A DNA stretch of 64,000 bases from Companilactobacillus zhachilii (GCF_003606365.2 NZ_CP031933.2:1798001-1862000); one strand, 5' to 3'. Counted from the first letter of the stretch, positions 26,807 through 35,684 are shown. Notes: generated by a model not told the origin, from the letters alone. Translations and numbers: made by a program.

Positions 26807-27250
26807 ATGAGAGTTTCAACCCGCTTTAGTGATTCTGTCCATATCCTAGCATTCATCAAAATCTATCAAGACCAACGACTATCGAGTGAATCAATTGCCA
26901 ATAGTGTCGAGACTTCGCCCGTAGTCGTTCGAAGATTAATGAGTATCCTTCGGGAAAATGGACTAATTGCAACTAAGAAAGGTACAGCTGAACCTAAATT
27001 AGCCAAGAACCCACAAGATATAACCTTATTAGATGTTTACTTAGCTACCGAAGGTGAACGACAATTATTCACATTAGATACAAATACCAATCCTGACTGT
27101 ATTGTCGGAGGCAACATTCAAAAAGTGTTAGGAACATACTATGAGGATGCTAAAATGGCGGCATTACGTAAGTTCAACAGTGTTTCGTTACAGGATATTA
27201 TTGAAACTATCTTAGTCGAGCAAAAAGCCAAAGAACATAATATTCACTAG
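26807..27250 (+). CDS. Rrf2 family transcriptional regulator
   Basis: This 147-residue protein has the Rrf2 winged helix (RFSDSVHILAFIKIYQDQRLSSESIANSVETSPVVVRRLMS, as a region; residues about 4-45). It has a single Cys (NPDCIVGGN) instead of the three-Cys iron-sulphur set, like redox-sensing YwnA-type members. It faces the NAD(P)-binding oxidoreductase gene convergently and is divergent from opuCA. Targets are unknown. Confidence 0.85.
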   Translation: MRVSTRFSDSVHILAFIKIYQDQRLSSESIANSVETSPVVVRRLMSILRENGLIATKKGTAEPKLAKNPQDITLLDVYLATEGERQLFTLDTNTNPDCIVGGNIQKVLGTYYEDAKMAALRKFNSVSLQDIIETILVEQKAKEHNIH

Positions 27251-27260
27251 AATTTTATTT

Positions 27261-27390
27261 GTGGAATGCTGTGATATAACTTTTTTACCCTTAGACGTAC
27301 AACAATTTCCCACTTAGAATAAACAAGACTAGCAATCCGCAACGGATAACTAGTCTTGTTTATTTTTAACTGTACATGTTTTCTGGCACG
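27261..27390 (+). repeat. Family B repeat, copy B6 (degenerate)
   Basis: The central stem AAACAAGACTAGCAATCCG pairs with GGATAACTAGTCTTGTTT. Flanks CGTACAACAATTTCCCAC and ACTGTACATGTTTT are diverged versions of other copies. It fills the gap between two convergent genes and its right end touches the stop codon at 27391. Confidence 0.7.
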
Positions 27391-28251
27391 CTATTTTTGA
27401 TATTCCTTGGTTAAAAAATCAAATAGTGACGTTGCAGGATGCCCCATTATCGACTGATAGTCAGAACTAATTTCGTTCAACAATCCTTTACCTCCAGCAT
27501 CATACATTGAAGCTAGCATATGACCTTCATTACCTTGATTATACAATTCAGCAAATTCTTTCAAACTAACTGGTTGATAACCGATTGGAGCATGACTAAC
27601 TTTACTCAAAACTTCAGCCAATTGTGGCATTGTATAGTTTTGTTCTTGCGTCAAAGTATAAATTTTTCCATCAATCAATAGCGACTTCGTGGCGGCAACT
27701 TTGGCAAATACTTTTGAACTATCGGCCAAACTAATAAACGACAAGGCCTGGTCTTTCATAGGATAAATAACATTTTGACGTGCAATCAATTCTGGCAAGT
27801 AAGGGACTAACGGATCAGCATATAAGGCATTCTTCACAATTGTATACGGAATTCCACTCGATGCTAAACGTCTTGGCAAATAGCCGTAAAAAGCTGATAA
27901 ATCAAACGGATTGTTTGCCTGATCAGCAATGAATCCCATCGCCAAAATATGTCCTACCTTTGCCTTTTGAGCCGCCTGAATGACATTCTCCAACTCACTA
28001 ACACGACTAAAACTGTCATGACTTTTACTAGGGATGTAGATCAAAACATCCTTATCAGTAAATGCCTGAACCAACGTCTCTTCTTTCATAAAGTCGATGG
28101 CAGCTACCCCTGCACCTGTTTCAGCGATATGTTTTGCTTTGGAAACAGTGTGGACACCAGCAGTTACAGCTGTACTTGGAACTAATTTGATTAATTCTTT
28201 AAAAATCTGACCACCCAAATGACCTGTTGCTCCAGTAATTAAATAATTCAT
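27391..28251 (-). CDS. NmrA/SDR family NAD(P)-binding oxidoreductase (QOR2-like)
   Basis: This 286-residue atypical SDR has the Rossmann motif ITGATGHLGGQIFKEL and the segment AAIDFMKEETLVQAFTDKDVLIYIPSK. Relatives reduce quinones (YtfG/QOR2) or sense NADPH (NmrA). Lactobacillus genomes have many such proteins. SD GAGGAGG lies seven bases before the ATG. It is monocistronic and ends at repeat B6. Function is inferred only to family level. Confidence 0.85.
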   Translation of the reverse strand: MNYLITGATGHLGGQIFKELIKLVPSTAVTAGVHTVSKAKHIAETGAGVAAIDFMKEETLVQAFTDKDVLIYIPSKSHDSFSRVSELENVIQAAQKAKVGHILAMGFIADQANNPFDLSAFYGYLPRRLASSGIPYTIVKNALYADPLVPYLPELIARQNVIYPMKDQALSFISLADSSKVFAKVAATKSLLIDGKIYTLTQEQNYTMPQLAEVLSKVSHAPIGYQPVSLKEFAELYNQGNEGHMLASMYDAGGKGLLNEISSDYQSIMGHPATSLFDFLTKEYQK

Positions 28252-28386
28252 CTTGACTACCTCCTCGTTTGCAAAATAGATGTTACTTCAATAGTTACAA
28301 GTAGTCAACTATTTTATTTATCTTTTTCCCCAAATATTTCTTAATAAATAATATAATGGGGGTAAATAGAAGTTGGAGGGATTTTA

Positions 28387-29097
28387 ATGCAAAAAATCAT
28401 CATTGATCAAGAATTTTGGGATATTTTTCCTGAAGTTGAAATAGCCGTTATGACGGCACATGATGTTGACAATCATAACGATACGAATGTGCCTGATAAT
28501 TTAATTCAAGATGCCAACGAAATCGCTAAAAAGTGGGTCCCTGACGACCCTATTAGTGCCAACCCAGTAGTTAAAGCCTGGCGTGATGCATACCGCAAAT
28601 TCAAAACTAAAAAGGGTGCTCGTAACGCTGTCGAAAACTTATTAAAACGTGCCAAAAATAACAAAGGTGTCGGCAATATTAATCCTGTCGTGGACGTTTA
28701 TAATTCAGTTTCACTTGAATATGCCTTCCCCATTGCAGCAGAAGACCTCGATAAAATTGTTGGCGATGTCCACTTAACTGTTGCTAAAGGTGGCGAAAGT
28801 TTTACACCAATTGGTGAAGACGAAGTTGAGGAAGCCCTACCCGGTGAAGTCGTCTATCGCGATGATAAAGATATCATTTCACGGTGCTGGGCTTGGCGTG
28901 ATAGTGCTCGAGTTGCTGACACTGATGACACAAAGGATCTCCTATTTTATATGGAAAATATTCAACCCGACCGCAAAGACGATCATATTGCAGCCGCTAA
29001 TGCTTTAAAGAAACGTTTCCATGACTACTTAAATATTGATATCAATGATTTAACCTTTCTAAATAAAGATAATCGTGAATTCGTCTTTTCAAAATAA
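28387..29097 (+). CDS. B3/B4 tRNA-binding domain protein, paralogue 2
   Basis: This 236-residue protein resembles 20991-21704 closely in key blocks: VKAWRDAYRKFKTKKGARNAVENLLKR, NPVVDVYNSVSLEYAFP, and LPGEVVYRDDKDIISRCWAWRD. It is probably a tRNA-binding or trans-editing protein. SD GGAGGG lies six bases before the ATG, and TATAAT lies at about 28350. It is a single gene ending in a hairpin. Confidence 0.85.
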   Translation: MQKIIIDQEFWDIFPEVEIAVMTAHDVDNHNDTNVPDNLIQDANEIAKKWVPDDPISANPVVKAWRDAYRKFKTKKGARNAVENLLKRAKNNKGVGNINPVVDVYNSVSLEYAFPIAAEDLDKIVGDVHLTVAKGGESFTPIGEDEVEEALPGEVVYRDDKDIISRCWAWRDSARVADTDDTKDLLFYMENIQPDRKDDHIAAANALKKRFHDYLNIDINDLTFLNKDNREFVFSK

Positions 29098-29117
29098 CGC
29101 TATTACTTAAAGCAAAA

Positions 29118-29160
29118 TAAACAGACCCAACAATCCGGTTTTGAATTGTTGGGTCTGTTT
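29118..29160. terminator. Bidirectional terminator after B3/4 paralogue 2
   Basis: AAACAGACCCAACAAT / ATTGTTGGGTCTGTTT perfect stem. The apex CAATCC resembles family B, suggesting a stripped-down relative. Confidence 0.85.
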
Positions 29161-29178
29161 ACGTTTTAAATTTATTTA

Positions 29179-29364
29179 TTACCACTGCTCATGGTTCCAC
29201 AACCGGCCATCGACTTCACCCTTTAATTGTTCAGAACGTTTATTTTGTTCTAAAACAACTTTTTTCATAGCAACTAAGAAGGCTCGATTCTCGTAAGCGG
29301 TCTGTTTCTTAGACATATCAGCAATTTTTTTCTCAAGCCAAAGTCCATTCTCATTATCATCCAT
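29179..29364 (-). CDS. Small hypothetical protein (61 aa) after the quinone oxidoreductase
   Basis: A charged 61-residue protein, MDDNENGLWLEKKIADMSKK.., ending GRLWNHEQW. It has no membrane segment or known domain. A strong SD (GGGGAGG, inside the last codons of the upstream gene) lies before the ATG, and only two bases separate it from that gene's stop, so it is very probably translated. It may be helical and act with the oxidoreductase. I do not recognise the family. Confidence 0.7.
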   Translation of the reverse strand: MDDNENGLWLEKKIADMSKKQTAYENRAFLVAMKKVVLEQNKRSEQLKGEVDGRLWNHEQW

Positions 29365-29366
29365 AC

Positions 29367-30059
29367 TTACTCATCCTCCCCTTGCTTAATTAAATCAATC
29401 GTATTCTTCAACTGTTCCAAATCTTCACGACGTTGAATGAAAGTATTCAAAACCGTTTCACATTCAGTACAATTAGTGTCGTTAAAGTTCTTAAACCGAT
29501 CCGCAAATTCCTGCTCGAACCATGCTTGACGGTTGCTTAAAGTATCGGGATACTTTTGTGTTAAAAATCTTTGATAATCAATCAACAATTGCATTTGTTG
29601 CTGTTCATCCATGTATTGGAATTGTGCAATCGTGAAAGTTGGCAATATTTTCATTTTGGCACGGTCAGCAATTGCAAAATATGGTGCCATTATTTGGTCG
29701 ATAGTAATATTTTCACTACCACCACGACGAAATTCCTTCAAAGGCATACCGGTACTTACAACGATACCGAATTCCTTATCACTTAAATTATCATCACCAT
29801 CGCCATAGACAAAATTTCGCGTCAAAACTTCGTCCTCCCAATGTTTCAAACCTTCAGGAGCTGCATACCAATATAGTGGAAACTGAAAAATAATTCGATC
29901 ATTTTCCCGTAAAAGTACTTGTTCTTGAGCAACATCTAAATCAGATATTTCCTCAACATGATGCCAAGTAACATCTTGCAACTTAGCACCTTGCAATAAA
30001 AATTGCTGCGTTTGTGAATTATTAATTTCTGGGTGTGAAACTATTACTAAAGTCTTCAA
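29367..30059 (-). CDS. NAD(P)H-dependent oxidoreductase, flavodoxin-like (KefF/MdaB family)
   Basis: This 230-residue protein opens with KTLVIVSHPEINNSQTQQFL (FAD/FMN site) and has FQFPLYWYAAPEGLKHWEDEVL, the quinone reductase motif. It would reduce quinones or electrophiles with NAD(P)H. I prefer the TTG at 30059, which has GGAG nine bases upstream; the ATG at 30068 touches that SD. It overlaps no gene and leads the two-gene unit with the 61-residue protein. Confidence 0.85.
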   Translation of the reverse strand: MKTLVIVSHPEINNSQTQQFLLQGAKLQDVTWHHVEEISDLDVAQEQVLLRENDRIIFQFPLYWYAAPEGLKHWEDEVLTRNFVYGDGDDNLSDKEFGIVVSTGMPLKEFRRGGSENITIDQIMAPYFAIADRAKMKILPTFTIAQFQYMDEQQQMQLLIDYQRFLTQKYPDTLSNRQAWFEQEFADRFKNFNDTNCTECETVLNTFIQRREDLEQLKNTIDLIKQGEDE

Positions 30060-30214
30060 TATTAACATCTCCGATCACTATTAGAATAGCAAAAAAAGCT
30101 AAATCTTTAAACCAAACAAAACTGCACAATGATATAATTTAAAGGATAGATTGTTGAAATTGCTGTATTTTAACAGCTTGATATTATAAAAATTACAACT
30201 AACCGAGGGGGATA

Positions 30215-30655
30215 ATGACTGTGGAAAAATATTATATTGTTGATAGCTCTATTTTACCTGAATCTTTTGATCGCGTAATTAAGGCACGGAACTTACTTGA
30301 AACCAAAAAGGTTCATAACGTTAGTGAAGCGGTCAAAGAGGTTGGTATCAGTCGTGGAACTTATTACAAATATAAAGATTTAGTCTTTTTACCTGATGAT
30401 GATATGACAGATCGCAAAGCCGTTATTTCTATGATGCTTCATCATGAACAAGGTATTCTTTCAAAAGTTTTAGTTGATATCTCTGAATCTAACGCAAGTA
30501 TCTTAACCATCAACCAAAATATTCCCATTCATAACATTGCAACGGTTGTTATTTCACTCGACATTAGCCACCTCAATGGCACAATTGACGACTTACTAGA
30601 TAAATTAAAATTATCTGATTTTGTTGATAATGTCCGATTAATTTCAATCGAATAA
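30215..30655 (+). CDS. ACT domain protein, UPF0735 family
   Basis: This 146-residue protein has an N-terminal helix-turn-helix-like segment (VHNVSEAVKEVGISRGTYYKYKD) and a C-terminal ACT domain (LHHEQGILSKVLVDISESNASILTINQNIP). The UPF0735/PheB family is thought to sense amino acids, often near aromatic amino-acid genes. No such genes are beside it. SD GAGGGGG lies three bases before the ATG. It ends at repeat B3. Confidence 0.85.
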   Translation: MTVEKYYIVDSSILPESFDRVIKARNLLETKKVHNVSEAVKEVGISRGTYYKYKDLVFLPDDDMTDRKAVISMMLHHEQGILSKVLVDISESNASILTINQNIPIHNIATVVISLDISHLNGTIDDLLDKLKLSDFVDNVRLISIE

Positions 30656-30660
30656 TATGA

Positions 30661-30820
30661 AGAGTGTGACAAGGCATGGTCAGCTTTCGACTATTAAAGC
30701 AAACAAGACTAGTAATCCGATTTTGGATTGCTAGTCTTGTTTGTTTTTTTAGCGGAAAAAGCTATGCTTTGTCACACGTTTATGCTGCATATTTATAACA
30801 AATCGTTATGTCTCAGTCCA
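30661..30820 (-). repeat. Family B repeat, copy B3
   Basis: Opposite orientation to B2. The stem AGACTAGTAATCC pairs with GGATTGCTAGTCT (one mismatch). AGCGGAAAAAGCTATGC and CACGTTTATGCTGCAT match the other copies. It starts five bases after the UPF0735 stop. Confidence 0.8.
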
Positions 30821-30904
30821 CTTACTTTTTCGTCGGTCTTCTAGCAAACTGCTTATTTATCAATCGACTAATTTGTTTTTTATAAATGATAAGTATCTTA
30901 ATTT

Positions 30905-31057
30905 TTACTTAGGCCATGCTATATACATCGCCAATAAAACATTAGCTGCGCCGATAAAATAAAATAATTTAGCAGCTCCGCTACTTTTTACCCGTCCACC
31001 AAAATTGAACAGGCAGAGTCCGAGAATAAAAATCGCTGCTACTAGTAAAAAATTCAT
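30905..31057 (-). CDS. Small two-helix membrane protein (50 aa)
   Basis: A 50-codon frame with ATG at 31057 and SD AGGTGA four bases upstream. The product MNFLLVAAIFILGLCLFNFG.. has two hydrophobic helices around a polar turn (GGRVKSSG) and ends YIAWPK. The SD and composition support expression. It is 140 bases upstream of nothing co-directional except itself and no family is recognised. Confidence 0.65.
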   Translation of the reverse strand: MNFLLVAAIFILGLCLFNFGGRVKSSGAAKLFYFIGAANVLLAMYIAWPK

Positions 31058-31198
31058 GCTGTCACCTATTTTTTCCATTAATTATCTTGCAATTGTTACT
31101 TTATAGAAAAAATGTGACGAAATAATGAATTTGTTATGTAATTTAAGGTACTTTTTTAACTAAGGTAGTAGACCGCCTTCAGGAGTAAAGGTTTCATG

Positions 31199-32020
31199 CT
31201 AATTTCTTGTCCACAAAAAATGTTCGATATCATGCAATACTCTCGGATTCCGTCTTGTCAAAGCACTATGCTCAGCTCGTGGACCAGTAAATAATCGGGC
31301 TTGATACGATTGTTTAGGTCCCTTAAAAACTCTCCGTAAAGATTTAGCCGATGAGACGGGAACTGCTTTATCAAAATGATCTGCTGGACTTAATTGTCCC
31401 ATAATATTTAATTCCCGAATATGCAAATTACGGATTGTTGAGTTAGGTTCAACATAGGTATTAAAATCTTTGCTGAGCTGACTTGAATACCGCCAATCAT
31501 TTCGGCGATAAATATTACGATTCAAAACTTGCATCGGTGCCGCAATATTTACGAGTGAATCAATTTGCGGTTGACCCTTTTTTTGACTGTAATTTTCTAA
31601 ATAATACATAATGGCATTATTACCCCAAGAGTGGGCTACGGCATTAAAACGCGTTACACCATATTTTTTATGCAAAAACTGTAAAATTGAGTCAATCCAT
31701 ATGGCCGTATGATGATAATCTGACTCATGATTATTTTTGAACAATACTTGAATTTCAGGGTTTTTAGCCGATTTAGGCCAATTATCATATGATAAAACTT
31801 TCCCTTTCGGCGTTACAACGATAGTTAAGGTCCTTGTAGCGAAGCCATCGCGCTGTGATTGGTCGATTAAATAATCCATCGAATGAACAGTTCCACCAAA
31901 TCCATGAAAAAATAATGTTGGCATCTGTCTTTGCTCTGCACTGGCTGATACCTTTTGTTCCGTTCCCAAAGCAATGATAATTGTTGCAAACAATAATATA
32001 ACCCATTTGATTTTTTTCAT
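31199..32020 (-). CDS. Secreted alpha/beta hydrolase, DUF915 family
   Basis: This 273-residue protein has a signal peptide (residues 1-27, ending KVSASA), an oxyanion motif FFHGFGG, a nucleophile elbow AVAHSWGN (Ser in HxW context) and a C-terminal His in RAEHSALTR. DUF915 members are extracellular esterase- or lipase-like hydrolases of lactobacilli. It is monocistronic; repeat A5 lies just upstream of the start. Confidence 0.88.
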   Translation of the reverse strand: MKKIKWVILLFATIIIALGTEQKVSASAEQRQMPTLFFHGFGGTVHSMDYLIDQSQRDGFATRTLTIVVTPKGKVLSYDNWPKSAKNPEIQVLFKNNHESDYHHTAIWIDSILQFLHKKYGVTRFNAVAHSWGNNAIMYYLENYSQKKGQPQIDSLVNIAAPMQVLNRNIYRRNDWRYSSQLSKDFNTYVEPNSTIRNLHIRELNIMGQLSPADHFDKAVPVSSAKSLRRVFKGPKQSYQARLFTGPRAEHSALTRRNPRVLHDIEHFLWTRN

Positions 32021-32050
32021 AAATTCACCTATTAGCCTAAATACTGTGAG

Positions 32051-32229
32051 ATGCCGCCTCCAGGAGCAACAAAATTAGGTCGCTGTGGGGACCGTCTTGA
32101 GCCAAGGTCTCAAGACTCGATTTTGAACTTCGCACAGTACGCGAATTTCAAAAGTCGTCCCGTGGTGTAAGCACTAAAGTGCTAACGCCACCTGCACAGC
32201 GACCTAATTTGTTGCTCCTTCCGGCTAGT
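32051..32229 (+). repeat. Family A structured repeat, copy A5 (reference copy)
   Basis: Helices in order: P1 32063-32087 with 32195-32218 (one bulged base); P2 GTCTTGA (32094-32100)/TCAAGAC (32110-32116) with loop GCCAAGGTC; P3 TTTTGAA/TTCAAAA (32121-32153) with an inner TTCGC/GCGAA; P4 32162-32175 with 32178-32191. Termini ATGCCGCC and CCGGCTAGT carry a short GCC/GGC helix. Confidence 0.9.
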
Positions 32230-32380
32230 TTATTAGTTATTTTTTTATTGCACTTGAAATATATGATAGTTACTTTCTTTATGCTTTGAAATACTAGAAC
32301 ATCATAAATTAATATCTATTTCAAAACTTTTAACCTTTGGTTTATTAACAAAGTTTAAAACAATTACCTATTTAGTCAAT

Positions 32381-32443
32381 GAAAAAGACTAGATATTTTT
32401 CTCTCGAAATATATCACCCGAGCGAAAAATACTTAGTCTTTTT
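32381..32443 (-). terminator. Family C terminator hairpin C2 after pepD
   Basis: AAAAAGACTAGATATTTTT faces AAAAATACTTAGTCTTTTTT, with an inner CTCTCG/CGAGCG-like top. It follows the pepD stop on the minus strand by about 70 bases. Confidence 0.75.
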
Positions 32444-32514
32444 TGATTGTATTCTAATTTAGATAAAGCCTTTTTATTCAATTCATTAATCAAATCTGAG
32501 AAAAAATGAATCAA

Positions 32515-33942
32515 TTATAAGTTTTGGCCTTTTTCCCAAGTTGTCTTAGAAAGATTCAAACCTTTCTTCACAATCTCATCAAATAAAGTATGTGTACGTT
32601 TTGAAATTTCTGCGGCTGTCTTCAAATTACTTTCGGTTAAGAAGCCTGAAACATCGTCGTTAAATCCGTCAATTACTTTATCGGTAACTTCTATACGTTG
32701 ACGAGCATACGATTGACATCCATCTAAATAAGCATGAATCATATCTGAATATTCATGATAATGTGGCTCAATCATGACTGACAATGTCTTCTCCAACCAG
32801 TACACGTTGTTGATATCAACGTCATTGGTTGTATTCTTGTAATCTTCAGGTGTATCCGTAATATTCGTATAGAAAGGTACATAAGGACTATAAGCGAAGA
32901 GTCCCATGGCTAACCATTGAACGGCGGCATGATTCTCATCAACATCATTTCTAATTTGAAGAATTGATGAAGCTTGGTTACGATCCATAGCAATTGAACG
33001 AAATTGAACTTGTTCTTTCTCAGTTCCAGAAGCAAATGTTCCAAATGGATCATACTTTGTACCATTGTAATGTGATGACAAGAAATATTGAACATCTTCA
33101 ATGGCAATCTTCTTATCAGGCTTTCTCAATAAAGGCATATCTTGAGCAGTTGGTTCTTGTTCAATTTCAGGATTAAACAATTTTTGACCATACCAAGTAC
33201 GTGGTGTGTTGTAGTACGCGTCGGCCTCACTTTGAGTACCAAAAATTTCACGGAAATTAAAGTGGCCTGGTTGTGGATTCAAATGATGCTTTTCGACAAA
33301 CTCAACTAAATCTGTAGCAACTAAGAAATTATCTGTATCATTAACATCAACTTCTTGCATCACAGTTTGGTTAGGAACGATTGCATAAGTATCATCTGGC
33401 AGACGCATAGCAGCCCAGTGATGACCACCGGCTGTCTCTAGCAACCAAATTTCATCTTTGTCATTGAAAGCAATGCTATTGCATTCTCCAGTACCATATT
33501 TTTCTAACAAGGCACCCAAACGAATAGCACCTTCTTTAGCTGTTTTAACATATGGCAAAACCAACGTTAACATGGCTTCTTCATCGATACCATTATGCAC
33601 TAGTGGATCATAGCCTAAAACTCGCGCATTTGTAGCAGTAGTTTCAGTTGAACTCATTCCAACGTTATACTCGTTGATACCAGCCTCTTCATACTGTCCA
33701 TCACTTTGGTCAGCCTGTGGTGTAGCGGTGTAACGATAAGCGTGATCAGGTAGCGGTACTTTGACGCCGGTTGTAATTGAGATATAAACAGCATCAGTTT
33801 GATCTTTTGCTTCATGAGCAACAAATTTAATCGGATTAATTGGTGCATAACCGTCTTCATTACGGGCAACAATAGTGGAACCATCCATACTAGCGGCTTT
33901 ACCAACTAGAATTTCAGTACAATCAGAACTTGTATTTTTCAT
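32515..33942 (-). CDS. pepD: C69 family dipeptidase
   Basis: This 475-residue Ntn-hydrolase has its nucleophile near the start: SSDCTEILVGKAASMDGSTIVARNED, Cys8. EAGINEYNVGMSSTETTATN and TGECNSIAFNDKDEIWLLETAGGHHWAA are family motifs. PepD hydrolyses a wide range of dipeptides in the cytosol for amino-acid supply. It is monocistronic with a family C terminator. Lactobacilli often have several pepD paralogues. Confidence 0.93.
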   Translation of the reverse strand: MKNTSSDCTEILVGKAASMDGSTIVARNEDGYAPINPIKFVAHEAKDQTDAVYISITTGVKVPLPDHAYRYTATPQADQSDGQYEEAGINEYNVGMSSTETTATNARVLGYDPLVHNGIDEEAMLTLVLPYVKTAKEGAIRLGALLEKYGTGECNSIAFNDKDEIWLLETAGGHHWAAMRLPDDTYAIVPNQTVMQEVDVNDTDNFLVATDLVEFVEKHHLNPQPGHFNFREIFGTQSEADAYYNTPRTWYGQKLFNPEIEQEPTAQDMPLLRKPDKKIAIEDVQYFLSSHYNGTKYDPFGTFASGTEKEQVQFRSIAMDRNQASSILQIRNDVDENHAAVQWLAMGLFAYSPYVPFYTNITDTPEDYKNTTNDVDINNVYWLEKTLSVMIEPHYHEYSDMIHAYLDGCQSYARQRIEVTDKVIDGFNDDVSGFLTESNLKTAAEISKRTHTLFDEIVKKGLNLSKTTWEKGQNL

Positions 33943-34247
33943 TTACGTTCACTCCCTCTTTGATTACAAGTATAGGAGTATTGTTTGCTCTATACCAGAG
34001 GAATTATTAGAAAAATTATAATTTTTAATCAATCTAACGTATAGTGCTAGTTTGTTCTTTATTTTTTTAATTAATAATGAACAATTGTAAGTATTATAAA
34101 GAACCAGAAAAAATGGATTGCTCCTTTTCATAGACAACCTGTGAACAAGCTGAAAGTAAATTCAAAGTCTCATTATATCTTTTAACAACTTGTCGAAATT
34201 CAAGTCCAAGAATATACTAACTATAAGATTGACTCAAGGAGATTAAG
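33943..34247. other. 305-base divergent promoter region of pepD and PTS IIB
   Basis: Contains TTGTTC..GAACAA (about 34051-34085), a possible operator or hairpin, and the SD AAGGAG before the IIB start. I see nothing else. Confidence 0.4.
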
Positions 34248-34553
34248 ATGACTAAAACAATTATGTTAGCTTGTGCTGGAGGTATGTCCACCTCGTTACT
34301 GGTTACTAAAATGATTGCAGCTGCTAAGGCTGAGAAAATTGATGTTAATATTTTTGCCACAGCCAGTTCTGCAATTCCCCTTGAGGCTGACACCCATCAT
34401 CCTTCTGTTATCTTGCTTGGACCACAAATACAATTCTTATTAGATAATATTATTAAAGAAGTCGATGTCCCTGTTGAAGTAATTAATATGAAAGATTATG
34501 GCACAATGAACGGCAAAAACGTTCTGCACCAAGCAATGAAATTGATTAACTAA
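34248..34553 (+). CDS. PTS lactose/cellobiose-family IIB component (orphan)
   Basis: This 101-residue protein has the phosphorylated Cys in MLACAGGMSTSLLVTKM (Cys9), typical of cellobiose-type EIIB, with PSVILLGPQIQFLLDNI and a C-terminal MKDYGTMNGKNVL. It passes phosphate from EIIA to a sugar bound by EIIC. No IIA or IIC lies beside it, so it may serve subunits encoded elsewhere or regulate. SD AAGGAG. Confidence 0.9.
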   Translation: MTKTIMLACAGGMSTSLLVTKMIAAAKAEKIDVNIFATASSAIPLEADTHHPSVILLGPQIQFLLDNIIKEVDVPVEVINMKDYGTMNGKNVLHQAMKLIN

Positions 34554-34612
34554 TATTTGAAGTTAAATAGTCGAAAATTTTGAATATAGCAGTGTTACTA
34601 TTTTTGCATAAA

Positions 34613-34660
34613 GTAAAAAACTCCAGCAATCCAAAATTGGATTACTGGAGTCTTTATTTT
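34613..34660. terminator. Bidirectional terminator between IIB and LysM genes
   Basis: ACTCCAGCAATCC / GGATTACTGGAGT with A and T tracts. The stem apex CAATCCAAAAT..GGATT is the same as in family B. Confidence 0.85.
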
Positions 34661-34674
34661 ACCGAAATTTTATA

Positions 34675-35331
34675 TTAAAGCACTTCAACAGATGCTGTTG
34701 TAACACCGTATGAAGGAATTTGGTTGTTTGGCATAGCAACGTCTAATTGGTTAGGGTTACTGTATGCAAATGTACCTGTATCGTTAACTGTTCTGATCAA
34801 TACTGTACCATCAGAAAGTGTGATCTTAAGTGTTGTACCCTTAGGGAATACTGAAAGGTTAGCAGCAACACCACCATAACCCATGTTTGAACCTAATACA
34901 GCTGGATCATAGAATGAAATCTTGAATGTTCCTTGTGATGTACCAGTTTGAGTTGTTGTTTGTGTTTGTGTAGCACTTTGTGTTGTAGCTTGTGTTGCTT
35001 GTTGTGCAGGTGCTTGGTAACTTGTGTCTTCAGTAGCTGCTTGTGTTTGTGTAGCAGTTGTATTTGTTGTTGCAGGAGTTGTAACACCTGGTAATGTAAC
35101 TGTTTCACCTGGGAAGATCAAGTCAAATCCGCCAATTTCACGGCCGTTTGCTTGTTCTAGTTCGGCGATTGTTACGCCAGCGTTAGCAGCGATACTCTTG
35201 TATGTATCACCTGCTTCAACTTGAACATGGTTACTGTCGAGTTGTACTGCAGCTTGAGCAGTCTTAGTTGATGTTGCGATTGCTGTTAATGCCATAGTAC
35301 TAACTAAAGCGATTGATAGAACTTTTTTCAT
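34675..35331 (-). CDS. Secreted LysM and 3D-domain protein (peptidoglycan-associated)
   Basis: This 218-residue protein has a signal peptide (residues 1-28, ending TAQA), one LysM domain (VQVEAGDTYKSIAANAGVTIAELEQANG), a Thr/Gln-rich low-complexity linker (about 80-135) and a C-terminal double-psi barrel (KISFYDPAVLGSNMGYGGVAAN, TVNDTGTF, VAMPNNQIPSYG). Such proteins bind and may cleave peptidoglycan and resemble the aggregation-promoting/3D family. Catalytic Asp residues are in VNDTG and LDVAMP. It is monocistronic. Confidence 0.85.
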   Translation of the reverse strand: MKKVLSIALVSTMALTAIATSTKTAQAAVQLDSNHVQVEAGDTYKSIAANAGVTIAELEQANGREIGGFDLIFPGETVTLPGVTTPATTNTTATQTQAATEDTSYQAPAQQATQATTQSATQTQTTTQTGTSQGTFKISFYDPAVLGSNMGYGGVAANLSVFPKGTTLKITLSDGTVLIRTVNDTGTFAYSNPNQLDVAMPNNQIPSYGVTTASVEVL

Positions 35332-35684
35332 GAATTAATTACATCCTTATATTTAAAATATTTTTTCTAGCCCTCATTTGCTATGTTGCATATACTAACA
35401 GGTATTTATTACACAACAACGTCTGTAAAATTACAAAAACACCCTTTTCTGTAATCTTAGTAATACAACTGAAACAAATGTTCGTTTTATCGTTGGTGCA
35501 TCAACAATCTGATTTTTATAAAAATAGCCATAATTTATATGTTATTCTGAAAATTTTCCGTTATTTTATTAGTAACTAAGTTATAAAATCATTAAAAAAA
35601 GTGCTATAAACTCCTGTCTAAAGGGATTTATAGCACTTTTTTCAATGTAAATGACAATTAGAAATTATTTTTCAAAATGATAAG
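35332..35684. other. 353-base upstream region of the LysM gene
   Basis: AT-rich with several TGTAAT/ATTACA half-sites (about 35400-35475) reminiscent of WalR-type boxes, but no pair has the right spacing. The gluconokinase terminator ends it. Confidence 0.35.
35594..35642 (-). terminator. Terminator after gluconokinase
   Basis: AAAAAGTGCTATAAA / TTTATAGCACTTTTTT with an inner TCC/GGG, 43 bases past the stop. Confidence 0.85.

Larger units (their letters stand above)
32021..32514. other. 494-base intergenic region between pepD and the DUF915 gene
   Basis: Repeat A5 (32051-32229) and the family C terminator (32381-32443) occupy most of it. About 150 AT-rich bases between them show no gene. 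Confidence 0.5.

Noticed and set aside
31172..31190. Possible further family A remnant (CCGCCTTCAGGAGTAAAG)
   Set aside because: Too short and with several mismatches to the 5' end consensus; chance similarity cannot be excluded.
34893..35108. Gln/His/Leu-rich frame within the LysM gene
   Set aside because: It is an alternate-frame reading of the Thr/Gln repeat linker.
35400..35475. WalR-type boxes before the LysM gene
   Set aside because: TGTAAT half-sites occur but not as direct repeats with five-base spacing.
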